Positions 1-9,412 of a DNA stretch of 64,000 nucleotides are shown here, in pieces. Source of the DNA: Flammeovirga aprica JL-4 (GTDB lineage Bacteria; Bacteroidota; Bacteroidia; Cytophagales; Flammeovirgaceae); assembly GCF_012844305.1 (NCBI RefSeq), contig NZ_JABANE010000009.1, positions 62,001 through 126,000 of the forward strand, read 5' to 3'. Under the pieces are notes generated by a model. The model saw nothing but the letters and a program-made list of their open reading frames with translations. It ran no database searches and was not told where the DNA came from. Positions within the stretch are counted from its first letter, which is position 1. Every line of letters starts with the position of its first letter. Position numbers and translations under genes: made by a program.

Positions 1-163
1 CTTTTCTTTTTTCACGCTTTCCATTTTTCTTTCATCATTCAAATGGATCAGGAAATTTGAGGTTTGAGTCTTTAAAACAATATGCAATGATATCCTCACA
101 ACATTTTGCACTTTTTGCACAAAGTGTTTTGATGTTTCATTATAGGAGGAATGATAGCAGGTG

Positions 164-171
164 TAATTTTG
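164..171 (+). promoter_or_regulatory. possible -7 promoter element of the histidine kinase gene
   Basis: TAATTTTG matches the Bacteroidota -7 consensus TAnnTTTG and lies 46 nt before the kinase start. No TTTG at the usual 19-21 nt spacing upstream is evident, so this is a weak call. Positions 1-163 show no coding region I can support. Confidence 0.3.
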
Positions 172-216
172 TATTTGAGGAAAAGAATAGCTAAAATCTG
201 AAAAGATCTGACCAAA

Positions 217-1302
217 ATGAGTGAAACTCTAAACGCATTATACATTTTAGAAAAGTTACCTATTCCTCTGGTTGTATTTAAACTTTTGGATAGGGAAACA
301 CGAGACTTTGAATTTGTCTATGCCAATCAAGCAAATCAAAAAGCCTCAAGAGTAGATATAAAAGAATTTATCGGAACAAGGCTTATTGATTCTTTTCCAG
401 GAATTTATGAATTAGGATTGCCAGAACTTTACCTTCAATGTATTGAAAAACAAGAAGCTGTAGATGTAGGGGAGATTGAGTTTGGAGATGAAAAAGTAAA
501 TTATATAAAGAGATCTTACCGTATAAAGGCCTTTCCATTGACAGACAATGAATTGGTGATTTTATATGAAGACGTTACGTCTTTAAAGAAAGCAGAAAAT
601 GAGTTGAGAAAGAAGAATGAAATTCTCGAAGAGAAGAATAAGTCCTTGGAAGAATTTGCTTATATCACCTCTCATGATTTGCAAGAACCGCTGGGTACAA
701 TTGCAAGTTTTGTGGAAATGTTACTGTTGGGATATAAAGACCTTCTGGATGATCAAGGAGAGCAGATATTAGATTATATCGGTACTTCAACTTTGCGTGT
801 GAAAGGAATGGTCCACAATATATTGCAGTACTCTAGATTGGGCAGTGAAAAGGAGATGGTTACTGTGGATTGTAATGTGGTGCTTTCGGAAATAAGAAGT
901 GATTTGAAGAAGTTGCTGGATGATAAAAAAGTGGATCTAAAAGTGGATGAACTTCCTTCTATCGTTGGTGCTGAATCTGAAATCCGAATGCTTTTCCAGA
1001 ACTTAATTACTAATGCCATAAAATATCAATCCAAAGATAATGTACCAGAGGTGGGGATCTCGGTAAAAGAAGAAGTGGACAGACAAGTATTTTCCGTAAG
1101 AGATAATGGTATTGGGATAGCGGAGGAAAACCAGAAGAAAATCTTTAGAATGTTTCAGCGTCTACATTTAGAAAAGGAATATGAAGGAGTAGGGATTGGA
1201 TTGGCCAACTGTCAGAAAATCGTAGATGGTCATAAAGGAGAAATCTGGGTAGAATCTGAATTGGGAAAAGGAAGTACTTTTTACTTTTCCATTCCGAAAT
1301 AA
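217..1302 (+). CDS. PAS-domain sensor histidine kinase
   Basis: Predicted cytoplasmic sensor kinase of 361 aa that autophosphorylates a histidine and passes the phosphate to a response regulator. An N-terminal PAS-like region (about residues 1-122) leads into a charged, probably coiled-coil linker (122-147). The HisKA H-box is SHDLQEPLG, with the phospho-acceptor His near residue 153. The HATPase domain shows the N-box (NLITNAIKY, about 262-270), G1 (DNGIG, 296-300) and G2 (GVGIGLA, 324-330). There is no signal peptide or membrane helix, so it should sense an internal or relayed signal. No response regulator gene is adjacent; it is an orphan kinase here and its partner cannot be named. The gene converges on the radical SAM gene across a strong terminator. 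Confidence 0.9.
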   Translation: MSETLNALYILEKLPIPLVVFKLLDRETRDFEFVYANQANQKASRVDIKEFIGTRLIDSFPGIYELGLPELYLQCIEKQEAVDVGEIEFGDEKVNYIKRSYRIKAFPLTDNELVILYEDVTSLKKAENELRKKNEILEEKNKSLEEFAYITSHDLQEPLGTIASFVEMLLLGYKDLLDDQGEQILDYIGTSTLRVKGMVHNILQYSRLGSEKEMVTVDCNVVLSEIRSDLKKLLDDKKVDLKVDELPSIVGAESEIRMLFQNLITNAIKYQSKDNVPEVGISVKEEVDRQVFSVRDNGIGIAEENQKKIFRMFQRLHLEKEYEGVGIGLANCQKIVDGHKGEIWVESELGKGSTFYFSIPK

Positions 1303-1322
1303 ACGATCATTCATCAACATAA

Positions 1323-1366
1323 AAAAAGTCTGTCATTGCCTTAAATTGGTGCATGACAGACTTTTT
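1323..1366. terminator. bidirectional terminator between convergent genes
   Basis: A perfect 14-bp inverted repeat (1323-1336 with 1353-1366) has A-run and T-run flanks and a 16-nt loop. It lies between the stop codons of the + strand kinase and the - strand radical SAM gene and could serve both. Confidence 0.85.
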
Positions 1367-1384
1367 ATTTATTGGAAAATCGGA

Positions 1385-3580
1385 TTAAAGTCGAATAACC
1401 AATAAACCATTTTCTCTTAAGGTTTTCCAAACTTCACTTTCTGTAAAATCGATAAAGGAGAATCCTGTTTCTTCTTCAAAGGCCTCAGCAATCTCTTCTA
1501 TTTTTAAGAAACCTTCTTCATTATAGATACTAAATGTCTCAATATTGTTAGCAATCCATTCTGCTAAAATAGGATGGCATTCAATTTCTAAATCTTCCTT
1601 TTTATTAATGAAAATAAGTTGACCGAAATCTTCCTCTTCATCAATTTCCAGCATTGGTGTTTTTCCAAGCCAAATCAATGAATGCTTTGAGAGTTCATGA
1701 TCTTCTTTTCCTTTTTCAGCTAAATAATCTTCAATGAGATTAGGAGCTAATGAAGTAGAAGAGGTAGAGAAATTAAACCATCGGTGAACCGGCAAGTCTA
1801 ATTCCACTCCGTGCATATAATTGAAAATTGAAGCTTTCAAACCTTCACTGAAACGGGTATGCTTTGCTCCAGTGGGGTCTTTGTGTGGAAGATCATTCCA
1901 TGCAAAACCTTCAAACTCAAAATCTTTTTGCTCCACTTGATAAACCTCTGGGTCCAACCCTACAGGGGCATGTGCCGTCATGGCAAATTGATGCCAGAAG
2001 CCAGAGTGAAGACAGTGATTACTGAACATTTGTCGAACTACTTCCAATGAATCAATCGTCTCTTGTGTGGTTTGAGTAGGGAAACCATACATCAAGTAAG
2101 CATGAACCATAATTCCCGCTTCGCTGAATGCACGAGTCACCTGTGTGGCTTGTTTTACCGAAACTCCTTTTTTCATCAATTGGAGTAAACGGTCAGATGC
2201 TACCTCAATTCCTCCTGATACGGCCACACAGCCCGAAAGTTCTAGTAACTTACAAAGGTCAGGAGTAAATGTTTTTTCAAATCGAATATTTCCCCACCAA
2301 GTAATTTTAGTCCCTCTGCGGATCAGTTCAATAGCAATATCTCTTAAAGCCAAAGGAGGAGCGGCTTCATCTACAAAGTGAAAGCCCGTCTGTCCTGTCT
2401 CTGCAACAATCTTCTCTATTCTGTCTACAATCATATTGGCAGGAGCAGGATCATATCTTCCGATATAATCAAGAGAGATGTCACAGAAAGTACATTTTTT
2501 CCAGTAGCAACCATGAGCGACCGTCAGTTTATTCCAACGTCCGTCATTCCAAAGTCGGTGCATTGGATTGGCTACATCAATTACAGAAAGGTATTGATCC
2601 AGAAGCAGGTCAGAATAGTCTGGTGTGCCTACTTCAGCATGTGGAATTACACTCTGTACTTTTTGGTCTATAAACTGCAACGTTCCTTCCTCATTGATAA
2701 GGTAAGTGCGTTGTAATTGTTGTGAAGCTATTTTCCCTTCTAGGAATTTAAGAAGGTTGATTAGTGGTCCCTCGCCATCATCCAGTGTGATGAAATCAAG
2801 GTATTGAAAAACGCGTTGATCTTGCAGTGATCTTAATTCAGTATTAGGATAACCGCCACCCATAGCCACTTTTACATCAGTGTGATTTTCTTTGATGTAT
2901 TTACCGCATTTCAATGCACCATAAAGGTTGCCAGGGAATGGAACTGTGAGCGCTATAAGATCAGGATTGACGAGTTGAATTTTCTCTTCAAGAATTTCTA
3001 ATAACCATTGGTCAAGTATATGAGAAGGCTGTTGTAATGCTTCCTCGATTGGAGAGAAATTCGTTGCCGACATTGCTATTCGTTCGGCGTATCTGCTAAA
3101 ACCAAAATCTTCTGTGATGGCCTCAATAATAAAGTCACCTAGGTCTTCAAGGTATAAAGTAGCCAAATACCTTGCTTTGTCATTGATGCCCATAGTACCA
3201 AAAGTCCAGTCCACATTATTGACTTGCTGAAACCTTTTAGCTCTTGGCAGGAAGTTTTCCTGACAGATACTATGAGCGAGCGTGTTGTCTTTATTTTGAA
3301 GAAAACGAACTACGGGAGTGATCGTTTCCAGGTAATCATCCTGCAGCATAAATATCCTCTGCACATTGTCAGAACAATCGCCGATGACCTCTTCAGCTTC
3401 GTCAAACAAAGCCGAAAGTCCCTCCTCACTGAATATTTTCAATACCAATTCCAAGCCTAAATCGACCTGAAAAGCATCAATATTCTTCTCTCTTAAAAAG
3501 CCCTTCAAATACGCAGTAGCAGGATAGGGTGTGTTCAACTGTGTAAGTGGAGGGGTGACTAATAATGTTTTTATGGACAT
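1385..3580 (-). CDS. B12-binding-domain radical SAM protein, CX4CX2C variant
   Basis: A 731-aa protein with an N-terminal cobalamin-binding-like region; VAMGGGYPNTELR and DDGEGP are typical of the B12 Rossmann fold in this superfamily. A radical SAM domain follows. The 4Fe-4S ligands are probably C358, C363 and C366 in the segment GCYWKKCTFCD. The spacing is CX4CX2C, not the canonical CX3CX2C, and I confirmed this codon by codon on the DNA. Later motifs (GGIEVASDRLL, then YLMYGFPTQTTQE) fit the SAM barrel. B12-dependent radical SAM enzymes usually methylate or rearrange unreactive carbons; the substrate here is unknown. The gene stands alone, with its promoter presumably in 3581-3917. Confidence 0.85.
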   Translation of the reverse strand: MSIKTLLVTPPLTQLNTPYPATAYLKGFLREKNIDAFQVDLGLELVLKIFSEEGLSALFDEAEEVIGDCSDNVQRIFMLQDDYLETITPVVRFLQNKDNTLAHSICQENFLPRAKRFQQVNNVDWTFGTMGINDKARYLATLYLEDLGDFIIEAITEDFGFSRYAERIAMSATNFSPIEEALQQPSHILDQWLLEILEEKIQLVNPDLIALTVPFPGNLYGALKCGKYIKENHTDVKVAMGGGYPNTELRSLQDQRVFQYLDFITLDDGEGPLINLLKFLEGKIASQQLQRTYLINEEGTLQFIDQKVQSVIPHAEVGTPDYSDLLLDQYLSVIDVANPMHRLWNDGRWNKLTVAHGCYWKKCTFCDISLDYIGRYDPAPANMIVDRIEKIVAETGQTGFHFVDEAAPPLALRDIAIELIRRGTKITWWGNIRFEKTFTPDLCKLLELSGCVAVSGGIEVASDRLLQLMKKGVSVKQATQVTRAFSEAGIMVHAYLMYGFPTQTTQETIDSLEVVRQMFSNHCLHSGFWHQFAMTAHAPVGLDPEVYQVEQKDFEFEGFAWNDLPHKDPTGAKHTRFSEGLKASIFNYMHGVELDLPVHRWFNFSTSSTSLAPNLIEDYLAEKGKEDHELSKHSLIWLGKTPMLEIDEEEDFGQLIFINKKEDLEIECHPILAEWIANNIETFSIYNEEGFLKIEEIAEAFEEETGFSFIDFTESEVWKTLRENGLLVIRL

Positions 3581-3917
3581 TTATGAATGATCTATTGATT
3601 TCATAATTTTCTATATCAAGTTTATGCCTGATATAAACAGAAAAAGGCACGCAAAGGTGCCTAAAAGCCTTCTTTACCATAAGATAATTAAAAAAGGCTT
3701 TGAAAAGGAGTTAAAGTACTAGGACAGAGGAAAAGGGATAATTTTAGGATAAAAAAGATAAAATAAAATGTCCGTTTTCATTTGCCCTGGTACTTAAGAT
3801 AGTTGAATTATTAAATTCAGCCTTAAAAAAAGCATTATCAATACTTCGACTATATATCCTCTCTCAATATTTTGATCAAGCTGCCACGGACTATACCGTT
3901 TTAGGCTCACTTGTTTT
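3581..3917. other. intergenic gap, no gene seen
   Basis: This AT-rich stretch separates the start of the radical SAM gene from the end of the DUF4296 gene, both on the - strand. It must hold the radical SAM promoter, but I cannot point to a convincing -7/-33 pair. I see no gene or strong hairpin. Confidence 0.5.
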
Positions 3918-4289
3918 TTACTTTTTTGACGAGCTGGCTTTCGCTTCAGCCAATGCTTCTTTCGCCTTTTTTAATTGCTCAACAACTTCCTTCTGGATTT
4001 CAGCGGCAGTTTCCACATCTTCCTTCAAGTAGTATGCATAGCTTTTATTGAAAGCAGCAGAGTCGATATCGTTTTTAGAGTATACTCCACCTTCCAATTG
4101 CTGGTAAGCGTTCATTGCTTCATCCTTCGGAAGGTGTTGCGTAGAAACGGTAGCTTCCGCTTTGTAGAGATCTATTAATACTTCAACCATTTTATCCTTT
4201 GGCACTAAATCCGCCGGAGCTTGTGGTTTTTCAGGACCGCAACCGATAAGTAAAAGTCCTAATGCGAGTACATTAAATATTCTTTTCAT
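3918..4289 (-). CDS. DUF4296-family lipoprotein
   Basis: A small exported lipoprotein. I start it at the internal ATG giving MKRIFNVLALG, because a standard lipoprotein signal follows (hydrophobic LALGLLLIG, then the lipidated Cys in LLIGC). The upstream ATG at 4307 would add six residues. The mature part has the segment PADLVPKDKMVEVLIDLYKAEA, shown here only as the family hallmark PxxLVPxDKMxxxLxDLYxAEA typical of DUF4296. It ends in a Lys/Ala-rich, probably helical tail. DUF4296 proteins are confined to Bacteroidota and have no established function. The gene diverges from the DUF58/Bat operon. Confidence 0.75.
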   Translation of the reverse strand: MKRIFNVLALGLLLIGCGPEKPQAPADLVPKDKMVEVLIDLYKAEATVSTQHLPKDEAMNAYQQLEGGVYSKNDIDSAAFNKSYAYYLKEDVETAAEIQKEVVEQLKKAKEALAEAKASSSKK

Positions 4290-4460
4290 AAAGGCAAAAA
4301 TACCCAAAGTGTTTAAATGCAGGAATCATATTTTGTTACCACAGCTAAAATTGTGGTTAAATAGTGTTAAATGAGCTTTCAAGTTGCTCACAACAATATG
4401 GTTGAACTAAATTTGGTAACTCGGAAAAGAGAAAATGTTAAGAAGAAACACCGAATTGTA

Positions 4461-5333
4461 ATGAAAGAACTGCTCAAAAAGCTAAGACGCTACGAAATTC
4501 GTATCAGAAAAGCGATCGACTCGCATATGCAAGGCGATTACCACTCTGTATTCAAAGGGTCAGGTTTGGAGTTCGATGATGTGAGGTTGTATCAGTACGG
4601 AGACGACATCCGACATATAGATTGGAATGTAAGCGCAAAGGGACATGGAACTTTTGTCAAGACATTTAAGGAAGAAAAAGAACAAAGTGTTTTCTTTGTA
4701 GTGGACGTGAGTGCCTCTCAGGATATTGGTAAGCAGGGAAGGAAAAAAATAGATATCTCCAAAGAAATAACAGGTGTATTGTCTCTATCAGCCATCAAGG
4801 AAGCAAGTTCTGTAGGACTGCTTTGTTTCTCTGATGACAAGGAAAGATACATGAAGCCCAATAAAGGTCAGAAACATGCTTATCAGCTTTTTGGTGAGTT
4901 GTTCAGGCTAAAACCACGATCGCCTAAAACAAATATCGGCAGGGCTTTGGGACAAGCTTTGGCTATGCTGAAAAGAAAAACAATTGTGATTGTGATTTCC
5001 GATTTTGTGGACGAGGGTTATGAAAGACACTTGAAAGCATTGTGCAGAAAACATGACCTGATTGTGATTCACGTGGGCGATGATAGAGAAACCACTTTCC
5101 CAAGAATCGGTATTGCACCTCTTTTTGATAAAGAAGCAGGCAAGACGATTTGGGTCAATACCTCTTCAAAACAATTCAGAGACCGTTTGGATAAGTTCTA
5201 TGCTAAAAACAGAATAGCTCTGAGTGATCTGATCAGAAGAAATGGAGGCAACTATCTTTTTGTAAATGCGCAGGAAGATTATGTACCAAAGCTGATCAAC
5301 TTGTTTAAAGTCAGAAATGCATCAAAAAAATAA
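4461..5333 (+). CDS. DUF58 / VWA-like protein of the Bat locus
   Basis: Cytoplasmic DUF58 protein of about 290 aa, normally encoded next to MoxR AAA+ ATPases and Bat VWA proteins. The family core is visible: FKGSGLEFDDVRLYQYGDD, then HIDWNVSAK, then a VWA-type metal site (DVSAS within FVVDVSASQD) and IVIVISDF. I choose the start giving MKELLKKLRRYEIRIRKAI, which is where family members begin; an in-frame ATG at 4371 would add 30 poorly fitting residues. It heads a tight operon, with 18 nt to the next upstream ATG or 30 nt to the start chosen here. No moxR gene precedes it; upstream lies the divergent DUF4296 gene. Confidence 0.85.
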   Translation: MKELLKKLRRYEIRIRKAIDSHMQGDYHSVFKGSGLEFDDVRLYQYGDDIRHIDWNVSAKGHGTFVKTFKEEKEQSVFFVVDVSASQDIGKQGRKKIDISKEITGVLSLSAIKEASSVGLLCFSDDKERYMKPNKGQKHAYQLFGELFRLKPRSPKTNIGRALGQALAMLKRKTIVIVISDFVDEGYERHLKALCRKHDLIVIHVGDDRETTFPRIGIAPLFDKEAGKTIWVNTSSKQFRDRLDKFYAKNRIALSDLIRRNGGNYLFVNAQEDYVPKLINLFKVRNASKK

Positions 5334-5363
5334 AAATTAGAGTGACTGATAATGCGTATTCTA

Positions 5364-6269
5364 ATGAATAAGATTTTAACTAATATACTTTTTATCACAT
5401 TCATACTAACAGCAAATGCAGTAGTAGGGCAACAGGACAATCTTCCTTATGGCCGTTTTAATACTGACAGTATTATGCTGGGTGAAGAAGTGAAATACAC
5501 GCTCCGTTATGAACACTCTTCAGATGCGGAAGTCTTATTTCCTGATTCTACCTATAATTTTGCTCCTTTTGAACTGTTGGATAAGACTTATTTCCCCACA
5601 AGAACCACCAATGACGTCAGTGTGGATTGTGTGGAATACACTTTAGCGGCGTATGACATCGATTCGGTTTATGAATTAGGTTTGCCGGTTTGGGTATACA
5701 ATCAGGGAGAAAAAGATTCTGTGATGGCTATGCTGGACGGTATTTTCTTTAAAGATTTAATTAAAGTAATGCCTGATTCCTTACAGTTGTATGCCAATGC
5801 GGAATATGTTCCTTTAGAAGAGAAATTCAACTACCCTTATTACCTGATCTTTTTGGGAATATTAGTAGTCATTGCTTTGGTGGTCTTAGTTGGATTTGGT
5901 GGAAAGATCAAAGAGTATTTCAGAAGGAAAAAACTTCAGAAACGTTACGAGCAGTTCTTGCAGAATTACAGCAGTCATTTAAATGGAGATATGACTGTCA
6001 ACAACGTAGAAGAATCGGTGGTCATCTGGAAGTCATTTATGTCTTCTGTGGTAGATGTGCCTATTCAAGCCATGACTTCTAAAGAAGCAGGACAGGCGTT
6101 GCATTCCAAAGAACTTGAAGGACAACTCAAAGTACTGGATAGAGTGATCTACGCCGGACAGGGTGAGGAAGAGGTAAAGGATATCCTTGAAGGATTAAAA
6201 GAGTGGGCAGAACAAGGGCAGGAGTATGCAATGGCTAAGCCTGAGGGAGCATTTGTTTTTAAGAAATAG
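5364..6269 (+). CDS. Bat-locus membrane-anchored protein of unknown family
   Basis: The predicted protein has a signal peptide (MNKILTNILFITFILTANA, cleaved near VVGQ). An extracytoplasmic region of about 135 residues follows, then one membrane span (YYLIFLGILVVIALVVLVGF) and a basic, charged cytoplasmic tail. The first ATG, 12 nt upstream, is possible, but the second gives the cleaner signal. Its place between DUF58 and VWA genes is where DUF4381 or BatD-like partners often sit, so I infer it helps anchor or receive the MoxR/VWA machinery. I do not recognise the sequence itself with certainty. Confidence 0.65.
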   Translation: MNKILTNILFITFILTANAVVGQQDNLPYGRFNTDSIMLGEEVKYTLRYEHSSDAEVLFPDSTYNFAPFELLDKTYFPTRTTNDVSVDCVEYTLAAYDIDSVYELGLPVWVYNQGEKDSVMAMLDGIFFKDLIKVMPDSLQLYANAEYVPLEEKFNYPYYLIFLGILVVIALVVLVGFGGKIKEYFRRKKLQKRYEQFLQNYSSHLNGDMTVNNVEESVVIWKSFMSSVVDVPIQAMTSKEAGQALHSKELEGQLKVLDRVIYAGQGEEEVKDILEGLKEWAEQGQEYAMAKPEGAFVFKK

Positions 6270-6293
6270 AAAAGATTAAGTACGAAGACAATC

Positions 6294-7328
6294 ATGTACG
6301 AAAATATATTATCACTTGACTGGTTTACACCTGCGGTCTTAAAAGGTTATGATTGGGGAAATATTATTTTCTTATACGGCATTTTAGGTATACCAATTCT
6401 CTTCTTATTAAGATGGTTATTTCGCTATAGAGTACGTCAGAAATTAGATGTAGCTTTACCTGAAGGCCATTTGAAAGCGGATTGGAGTACTTTATTGCGC
6501 TTTTTACCGCCTTTGATGCTTTCTATTGCTATAGCGTTGATGATGGTGGCAATGGCAAGACCTCAGAAAACCAATGAGCAGGTGGAACAATGGACGGAAG
6601 GTATTGACATTATGTTGATTCTCGATATCTCTCATTCCATGAAAATTGAAGATTTTGTACCGAATAGAATGGAAGCTGCCAAAAAAGTAGCCACTCGTTT
6701 TATTGATGGTAGAATTCAAGATAGAATCGGTTTGGTAATTTTCTCTGGAGAGGCCATTTCTTATGCACCTTTAACGACGGACTACAGCCTTCTGAAGAAC
6801 TTGATCAAGGATATTGATTTTGATATGATCAAGGAGCCAGGAACGGCGATTGGTTCTGCTTTGGGTGTGGCAATTAACCGTATGAGAGAGTCTGAAACGA
6901 AATCAAAAGTTGCGATTTTGCTTTCAGATGGTGAGAATACAGCGGGTAGTATTGATCCAAAAACAGCCGCTGAATTGGCTTACGGTTACGGTGTGAAAGT
7001 ATATGCTATTGGTGTGGGGAAAGAAGGTAGAGTACCTTACGGAACGGACATGTTTGGCAGACCAAGATATATTGAGCAACATTTGGATGAAACAGCGCTC
7101 AGAGAAATTGCAAAAATTGGTAAAGGGAAGTATTTTAGAGCTACGAATAATAAAGCTTTAACAGCCATCTTTGACCAGATTGATCAATACGAGAAAGCTG
7201 AAATCAAAGAAACAAGATATAAGGATACGAAAGATTTTTACCACATTTATTTAGTTTGGGGTATTGTTTTCTTCCTGATATGGATGGCGCTGAAGAGCAC
7301 ATTCCTTACAAATGCTTTAGAAGATTAA
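6294..7328 (+). CDS. BatA-type VWA-domain membrane protein
   Basis: A 344-aa protein with two N-terminal hydrophobic segments (FLYGILGIPILFLLRWLF and LPPLMLSIAIALMMVAMA), a large VWA domain and a C-terminal span (YLVWGIVFFLIWMAL). The metal-ion-dependent adhesion site is intact: DISHS, a Thr in APLTTDYS, and the Asp in LLSDGEN. This matches BatA/BatB aerotolerance proteins of Bacteroidota, in which the VWA domain faces the periplasm. Their exact role is unsettled; aerotolerance and envelope stress have both been proposed. It follows the previous gene by 24 nt and precedes the PBP2 gene by 18 nt, so all four are probably one transcript. Confidence 0.88.
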   Translation: MYENILSLDWFTPAVLKGYDWGNIIFLYGILGIPILFLLRWLFRYRVRQKLDVALPEGHLKADWSTLLRFLPPLMLSIAIALMMVAMARPQKTNEQVEQWTEGIDIMLILDISHSMKIEDFVPNRMEAAKKVATRFIDGRIQDRIGLVIFSGEAISYAPLTTDYSLLKNLIKDIDFDMIKEPGTAIGSALGVAINRMRESETKSKVAILLSDGENTAGSIDPKTAAELAYGYGVKVYAIGVGKEGRVPYGTDMFGRPRYIEQHLDETALREIAKIGKGKYFRATNNKALTAIFDQIDQYEKAEIKETRYKDTKDFYHIYLVWGIVFFLIWMALKSTFLTNALED

Positions 7329-7346
7329 GAAGAACGAAGGGGAAGA

Positions 7347-9293
7347 ATGGAAGTAAGACGTTGGCATATAATCATTGGCTTTTCTATACTATTTATCACT
7401 TATGCAATAGTGCTATTGAATATTCAGGTATTCAGTAAGAACTATAAAACAAGGGCAGAAGCCAACATTGTGGAAAGAGTGGTAGAATATCCATTGCGCG
7501 GTATGATTTACGACCGTAACGGAAAGCTACTGGCATCAAACGCAGCGGTGTTTGACATTATGATTGTACCCAAATATTTCAAGCTCGCTCCTGAAGATTC
7601 TACAGGACTTGCGCAAATGCTGGATTACACCATGGAGGAATTCAGGGATAATATCAAAAAAGCCAAAAGATATTCTTGGTATAAGCCTTCCATTTTCAAA
7701 AAGCAATTGACAGAACAGGAGTACGCTCAAATTCAGGATAGAATTATTTCTTTCAAAGGACTCAGTATACAAGCAAGAACTATCCGTTCTTATCCTCATA
7801 AAAGTTTAGCCAATGCACTTGGTTATGTAAAGGAAGTTTCGTCAACTTTTTTACAGAAAGATACAGCTAAATATTACCAAAGTGGTGACCTTATCGGTAA
7901 GAGTGGTGTAGAGAAATATTACGAAGAGCAATTGCGTGGTCAGCGTGGTGTAAGCTACATCATGAAAAACGTAAAAGGCGTTACGAAAGGTAAATTTGAA
8001 GATGGTAAGTTTGATACCATTCCTAGAGTAGGTGCCACTTTAACCTCTTCTATTGATCTTGATCTTCAAGCTTACGGAGAGCAGTTGATGAGAAGAAAGA
8101 AAGGGGCAATTGTAGCCATTGATCCAAGTACAGGAGAGATTTTAGCGATGATTTCAGCACCTTCTTATGACCCCAACGAATTGACTGGAGAAGGTAAAAG
8201 AGTCTCAAAAATATACAGTGAACTGTCGAGAAGTGAGGATAAACCACTTTTCAACAGAGCCATGCAATCCCGTTATCCTCCCGGATCTACTTTTAAAACC
8301 GTTATGGCAATGATTGGATTGCAGAACAGAGCTGTTGATACCTTGACAACTTATTTCAGCTGTAATAAACACCTGGTGGGCTGCCATGATCATAAATCAC
8401 CATTAAATGTTTCTGGTTCTATTGTCAACTCTTGTAACCCTTGGTATTATCAAGAGATCCGAAGAATGTTGAACGACGAAGGAAAACGTTATGAGACGTC
8501 GGACCTTCTGCGTAAGACATTGGATGAATGGAAAGAAGAAGTGATGGAATATGGTTTAGGTCGTAAGCTTGGGGTGGATATGCCTTATGAGAAAGGTGGT
8601 TTAGTACCAAGTTCTAAATTATACGATAGAATTTATAAAGGCGGAGGCTGGAAAATCAGTACCATTCACTCCATCAGTATTGGGCAGGGTGAGGTGCTGG
8701 CGATGCCAATTCAATTGGCCAACCTAGGAGCAATCATCGCCAATCGAGGGTATTATTATACTCCTCATATCATTAAAGATGTTGGAGGAGAAGGACCACT
8801 GCCGGAATATAAGGAAAAACATAAGGTGAATGTAAAACCTGAATATGTAGATCATATTGCCAGAGCGATGTCAGAAGTACCACGCATTGGTACAGCGAAG
8901 AGAGCCTATAGCCCTGATATTGTAATCTGTGGTAAAACAGGTACAGCTCAAAACCCTCATGGTGAAGACCACTCCATATTTATGGGATTTGCTCCATTAT
9001 ATAACCCTAAGATCGCTATTGCTGTATATGTTGAAAATGCAGGTTTTGGTGGTACTTGGGCGGCGCCAATTGCCAGCTTGATGATGGAGAAATATGTAAA
9101 TGGAGAAGCGAAAAGAGGTTATCTTGAAAAATATGTAGATAGCGTTGATCTGATTCAGAGAGAAAAGGATAGAAGGGAAAGAGAACGTATTTTGAAGGAA
9201 AAAAGGGAACAAGCAAAAGCAAGAAGATTAGAACTTCAAAAGAAAAGAGCAAAACAAGATTCAATCAAGGTGACAACATCACCTGAGGCATAA
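7347..9293 (+). CDS. mrdA: penicillin-binding protein 2 (elongation transpeptidase)
   Basis: Class B transpeptidase that cross-links peptidoglycan during side-wall growth. It has one N-terminal membrane anchor (WHIIIGFSILFITYAIVLL), a PBP dimerisation region and a transpeptidase domain with all three motifs: STFK (catalytic Ser about 314), SCN (about 362-364) and KTGT (about 530-533). The tail is long and rich in Lys, Arg and Glu. At 648 aa it is normal for the family. Elsewhere mrdA usually sits with mreBCD and rodA; here it ends the DUF58/Bat operon. The stop is followed at once by a palindromic repeat and then a terminator. Confidence 0.93.
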   Translation: MEVRRWHIIIGFSILFITYAIVLLNIQVFSKNYKTRAEANIVERVVEYPLRGMIYDRNGKLLASNAAVFDIMIVPKYFKLAPEDSTGLAQMLDYTMEEFRDNIKKAKRYSWYKPSIFKKQLTEQEYAQIQDRIISFKGLSIQARTIRSYPHKSLANALGYVKEVSSTFLQKDTAKYYQSGDLIGKSGVEKYYEEQLRGQRGVSYIMKNVKGVTKGKFEDGKFDTIPRVGATLTSSIDLDLQAYGEQLMRRKKGAIVAIDPSTGEILAMISAPSYDPNELTGEGKRVSKIYSELSRSEDKPLFNRAMQSRYPPGSTFKTVMAMIGLQNRAVDTLTTYFSCNKHLVGCHDHKSPLNVSGSIVNSCNPWYYQEIRRMLNDEGKRYETSDLLRKTLDEWKEEVMEYGLGRKLGVDMPYEKGGLVPSSKLYDRIYKGGGWKISTIHSISIGQGEVLAMPIQLANLGAIIANRGYYYTPHIIKDVGGEGPLPEYKEKHKVNVKPEYVDHIARAMSEVPRIGTAKRAYSPDIVICGKTGTAQNPHGEDHSIFMGFAPLYNPKIAIAVYVENAGFGGTWAAPIASLMMEKYVNGEAKRGYLEKYVDSVDLIQREKDRRERERILKEKREQAKARRLELQKKRAKQDSIKVTTSPEA

Positions 9294-9297
9294 CCCA

Positions 9298-9324
9298 TAG
9301 GGGTAGACCTATGTGTCTACCCGC
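9298..9324 (+). repeat. palindromic 3'-end repeat, copy 1
   Basis: Copy of the dispersed element AGGGGTAGACCTATGTGTC followed by TACCCGC. The 8-bp arms GGGTAGAC (9301-9308) and GTCTACCC (9315-9322) enclose the loop CTATGT. It starts 5 nt after the mrdA stop and points in the direction of that gene. Confidence 0.9.
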
Positions 9325-9412
9325 TGTCAATTTGTCTAATAATTTTATCAGATAAATGATAATGAATGGCTGAATCAATGAATACATTCAATGAACGTAG
9401 ATTTTCATGAAG

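Noticed and set aside
1-216. A gene entering from the left edge
   Set aside because: All frames are interrupted early and no protein-like translation is seen.
9298-9324. The palindromic repeats as simple intrinsic terminators
   Set aside because: No T-run follows most copies, and separate proper terminators lie downstream of copies 1, 4 and 5.
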